Source: Clostridia bacterium
Lineage (GTDB): Bacteria > Bacillota > Clostridia > Oscillospirales > Acutalibacteraceae
Direction of reading: 5' to 3'
Length of the DNA: 7,339 bases
NCBI GenBank assembly: GCA_017387165.1
Contig: JAFOFS010000292.1
Coordinates: 1-7,339, forward strand
Within the stretch, counting starts at the first letter, position 1; every line of letters begins with the position of its first letter. The notes below the pieces were generated by a model. That model had not been told where the DNA came from. It saw nothing but the letters and a program-made list of their open reading frames with translations, and made no database searches. Below, in pieces: positions 5,644 to 7,339 of this stretch. The position numbers and the translations under genes are program-made.

Positions 5644-7339
5644 ATGTGTTCCATTTGCGGAGAGATCCATTACGGCGCGCCGCCGGACATCGCCTACGAT
5701 CGGCGGATGAGCGAAACGATGCAGCACCGCGGTCCGGATCAAAGCGGACAGCGCATCACAGGGGCGGCCTCGCTTTGGCACAACCGTCTGGCGGTCATTG
5801 ACCCCGAAAACGGCATTCAGCCGATGCGAGCGGTCTGGAAAGGGCGGTGCTACACCATCGTCTACAACGGCGAGATCTACAACGTCGATGAGCTGAAGCC
5901 GCGGCTGACCGCCGAAGGGGCAGTGTTTACCACCGCCTGCGATACCGAGGTCGTGCTGTGGGCCTACATTCTCCACGGCGCGGAATGCCCGACTCTGCTA
6001 AACGGTATCTTTGCGTTTGCGGTGTGGGACGGGGAGCGGCTGTTCCTTGCCCGTGACCGCTTCGGCGTCAAGCCGCTGTTCTACGTGCAAAACGGGGAGT
6101 GCCTGTTGTTTGCATCCGAGCTGAAAGCCTTGCTGGCACATCCGTCGGTTTCGCATACCGTTGACGCCATGGGGTTGTGGCAGCTGCTGTATCTCTCCCC
6201 CGTCACCATCCCGGGAAGCGGCATCTTCCGCGATATTCGCGAGGTCAAACCTGCCCATGCCGGTCATTTTTCCCGTGACGGTCTGCAGCTGCGACCGTAT
6301 TGGAAGCTGCGCGCCGAGCGCTGCACCGACACGCCTGCCGAGGCAGCCGCCCACGTACGGGAGCTGCTGACCGATGCGGTGACCCGTCAGCTCGGCAGCG
6401 ACGTACCGCTCTGTACGTTTTTGTCGGGCGGTCTGGATTCCTCGGTGGTGACCGCGTTGGCGGCGCAAGGGGTGGAGCGGCTGGCCAGTTATTCGTTTGA
6501 ATACGAGGGAAACAAGGTGCATTTCCACCGCACCGGCTTCCAGCCGCAGGGGGACGATATGTTCGCCATCAAAGCGGCGCGACACATCGGCACCGATCAC
6601 ACGGTGCTGACCGTGCCGACCGATGAGGTCGCCGCCTGTCTGTCGGACGCCGTGCGGGCACGGGATTTCCCCGGTCAAGCGGATATCGATTCGTCCTTAC
6701 TGTGGTTCTGTCGGCAGGTCAAGAAACGGCACACGGTGGCGCTCTGCGGCGAATGCGCCGACGAGATCTTCGGCGGATACCCGTGGTTCTACCGTCCCGA
6801 AATGCTGTATCGCAATTTCTTCCCGTGGATTCACAACCCGAGCGTGCGCATCGGATTGTTCCGACCGGAATGGGCACGCCCCGAGGAAGGGTACAGCCAA
6901 CTGTCCGAGATCTACCGCGACACGCTGGCGGATTGTCCGCTGTGGGAGGGAGAATCGGACGAGGATCACACCGCCCGTGTCGCGACTTGGTTATCGGTCA
7001 ACTACTTTATGTCCTCGCTGCTGGAGCGCAAGGATCGGATGTCGATGGCGTCGGGTGTGGAGGTACGGGTGCCGTACGCCGATCACCGTCTGCTGGAATA
7101 CGTTTTCAATGTGCCGTGGCACATCAAATTTGCCGGCAATACCGAAAAGGCGCTGCTGCGAAACGCCGCCGAGGGGTTGCTCCCCGATCAGGTACTGTGG
7201 CGCAAGAAAAGTCCGTATCCCAAGACCCACAATCCTGCCTACGAGCAGCAGATCCGCCGGCGGCTGGAGGAACGGCTCCGTGCCGAAGAGAACGCATTGG
7301 CGGCATTCCTTTCGCCTCAGGCGCTGGAAGCGCTGCTGC
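5644..7339 (+). CDS. asnB: Asparagine synthetase (glutamine-hydrolysing), N-terminal 565 codons (3' end beyond window)
   Basis: A class II asparagine synthetase that makes asparagine from aspartate, glutamine and ATP. The N-terminal glutaminase domain has the nucleophile Cys2 (MCSICGE), HRGPD (28-32), NRLAVID (47-53), YNGEIYN (74-80) and CDTE (99-102). The synthetase domain has the PPi loop LSGGLDSS (260-267), CGECADEIFGGYPWF (near 368-382) and ERKDRMSMASGVEVRVPYADHRLLE (near 460-484). All key residues are present, and about 50 residues are missing at the right edge if the protein is the usual 610-630. AAAGGAGG lies directly after the dpaB stop, eight bases from the ATG. The 16-base gap holds no promoter or terminator, so it probably belongs to the dipicolinate operon. 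Among B. subtilis paralogues AsnO is the one needed for sporulation, which fits this context; that it is an AsnO counterpart is inference. Some AsnB-type enzymes amidate peptidoglycan diaminopimelate instead. Confidence 0.95.
   Translation, partial: MCSICGEIHYGAPPDIAYDRRMSETMQHRGPDQSGQRITGAASLWHNRLAVIDPENGIQPMRAVWKGRCYTIVYNGEIYNVDELKPRLTAEGAVFTTACDTEVVLWAYILHGAECPTLLNGIFAFAVWDGERLFLARDRFGVKPLFYVQNGECLLFASELKALLAHPSVSHTVDAMGLWQLLYLSPVTIPGSGIFRDIREVKPAHAGHFSRDGLQLRPYWKLRAERCTDTPAEAAAHVRELLTDAVTRQLGSDVPLCTFLSGGLDSSVVTALAAQGVERLASYSFEYEGNKVHFHRTGFQPQGDDMFAIKAARHIGTDHTVLTVPTDEVAACLSDAVRARDFPGQADIDSSLLWFCRQVKKRHTVALCGECADEIFGGYPWFYRPEMLYRNFFPWIHNPSVRIGLFRPEWARPEEGYSQLSEIYRDTLADCPLWEGESDEDHTARVATWLSVNYFMSSLLERKDRMSMASGVEVRVPYADHRLLEYVFNVPWHIKFAGNTEKALLRNAAEGLLPDQVLWRKKSPYPKTHNPAYEQQIRRRLEERLRAEENALAAFLSPQALEALL

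Noticed and set aside
4815..5654. Minus-strand open frames of 150-280 codons opposite dpaA and dpaB
   Set aside because: They are low-complexity, Arg-rich shadows without credible ribosome binding sites or domains; the plus-strand genes explain the region.
5644..5664. MCSICG instead of MCGI at the asparagine synthetase N-terminus as an unusual active site
   Set aside because: Ser at position 3 is normal in this family (E. coli AsnB begins MCSIFG), and the nucleophile Cys2 is present.
5998..6678. A 226-codon minus-strand frame opposite asnB
   Set aside because: It lies antisense to conserved asparagine synthetase motifs, including the PPi loop, and resembles no known family.

Overview
The window looks like chromosomal DNA from an endospore-forming Firmicute, most likely a fairly GC-rich member of the Clostridia (an Oscillospiraceae/Ruminococcaceae-type genome would fit; this is inference). 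The grounds are three spore-specific genes (spoVAF and the two dipicolinate synthase subunits), strong AGGAGG-type ribosome binding sites and sigma-A-like promoters with extended -10 elements. I see no rRNA, tRNA, CRISPR array, insertion sequence or phage gene. Seven protein genes fill almost all the space, and no gap exceeds about 125 bases.

Left block, minus strand (1-1749): a small proline/tyrosine-rich membrane protein of DUF4190-like layout is followed after 18 bases by the N-terminal 422 codons of a UvrD/PcrA DNA helicase, which runs off the left edge. A sigma-A-like promoter lies just upstream of the small gene, so the two probably form one transcription unit.

Middle block (1867-4079): spoVAF reads rightward from a GTG start. 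It encodes a GerA-family spore inner-membrane protein and stands alone, without spoVA genes beside it. It converges on a leftward inositol-monophosphatase-family gene (suhB-like), and a strong hairpin with T runs on both sides serves both genes as a terminator.

Right block, plus strand (4201-7339): dpaA (spoVFA), dpaB (spoVFB) and a class II asparagine synthetase (asnB/asnO type, cut by the right edge) form a tight cluster with a 4-base overlap and then a 16-base gap. A candidate sigma-K promoter precedes dpaA and lies back to back with the sigma-A promoter of the suhB-like gene. DpaA and DpaB together make dipicolinic acid from the lysine-pathway intermediate HTPA in the mother cell. SpoVAF later acts in the spore membrane during germination, when that dipicolinate is released. 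The asparagine synthetase as third gene of the dipicolinate unit is the most interesting arrangement here. No wholly new system is evident; the points worth a second look are this operon, a substitution in a flavin-site motif of DpaB, and the translation-start layout of spoVAF.
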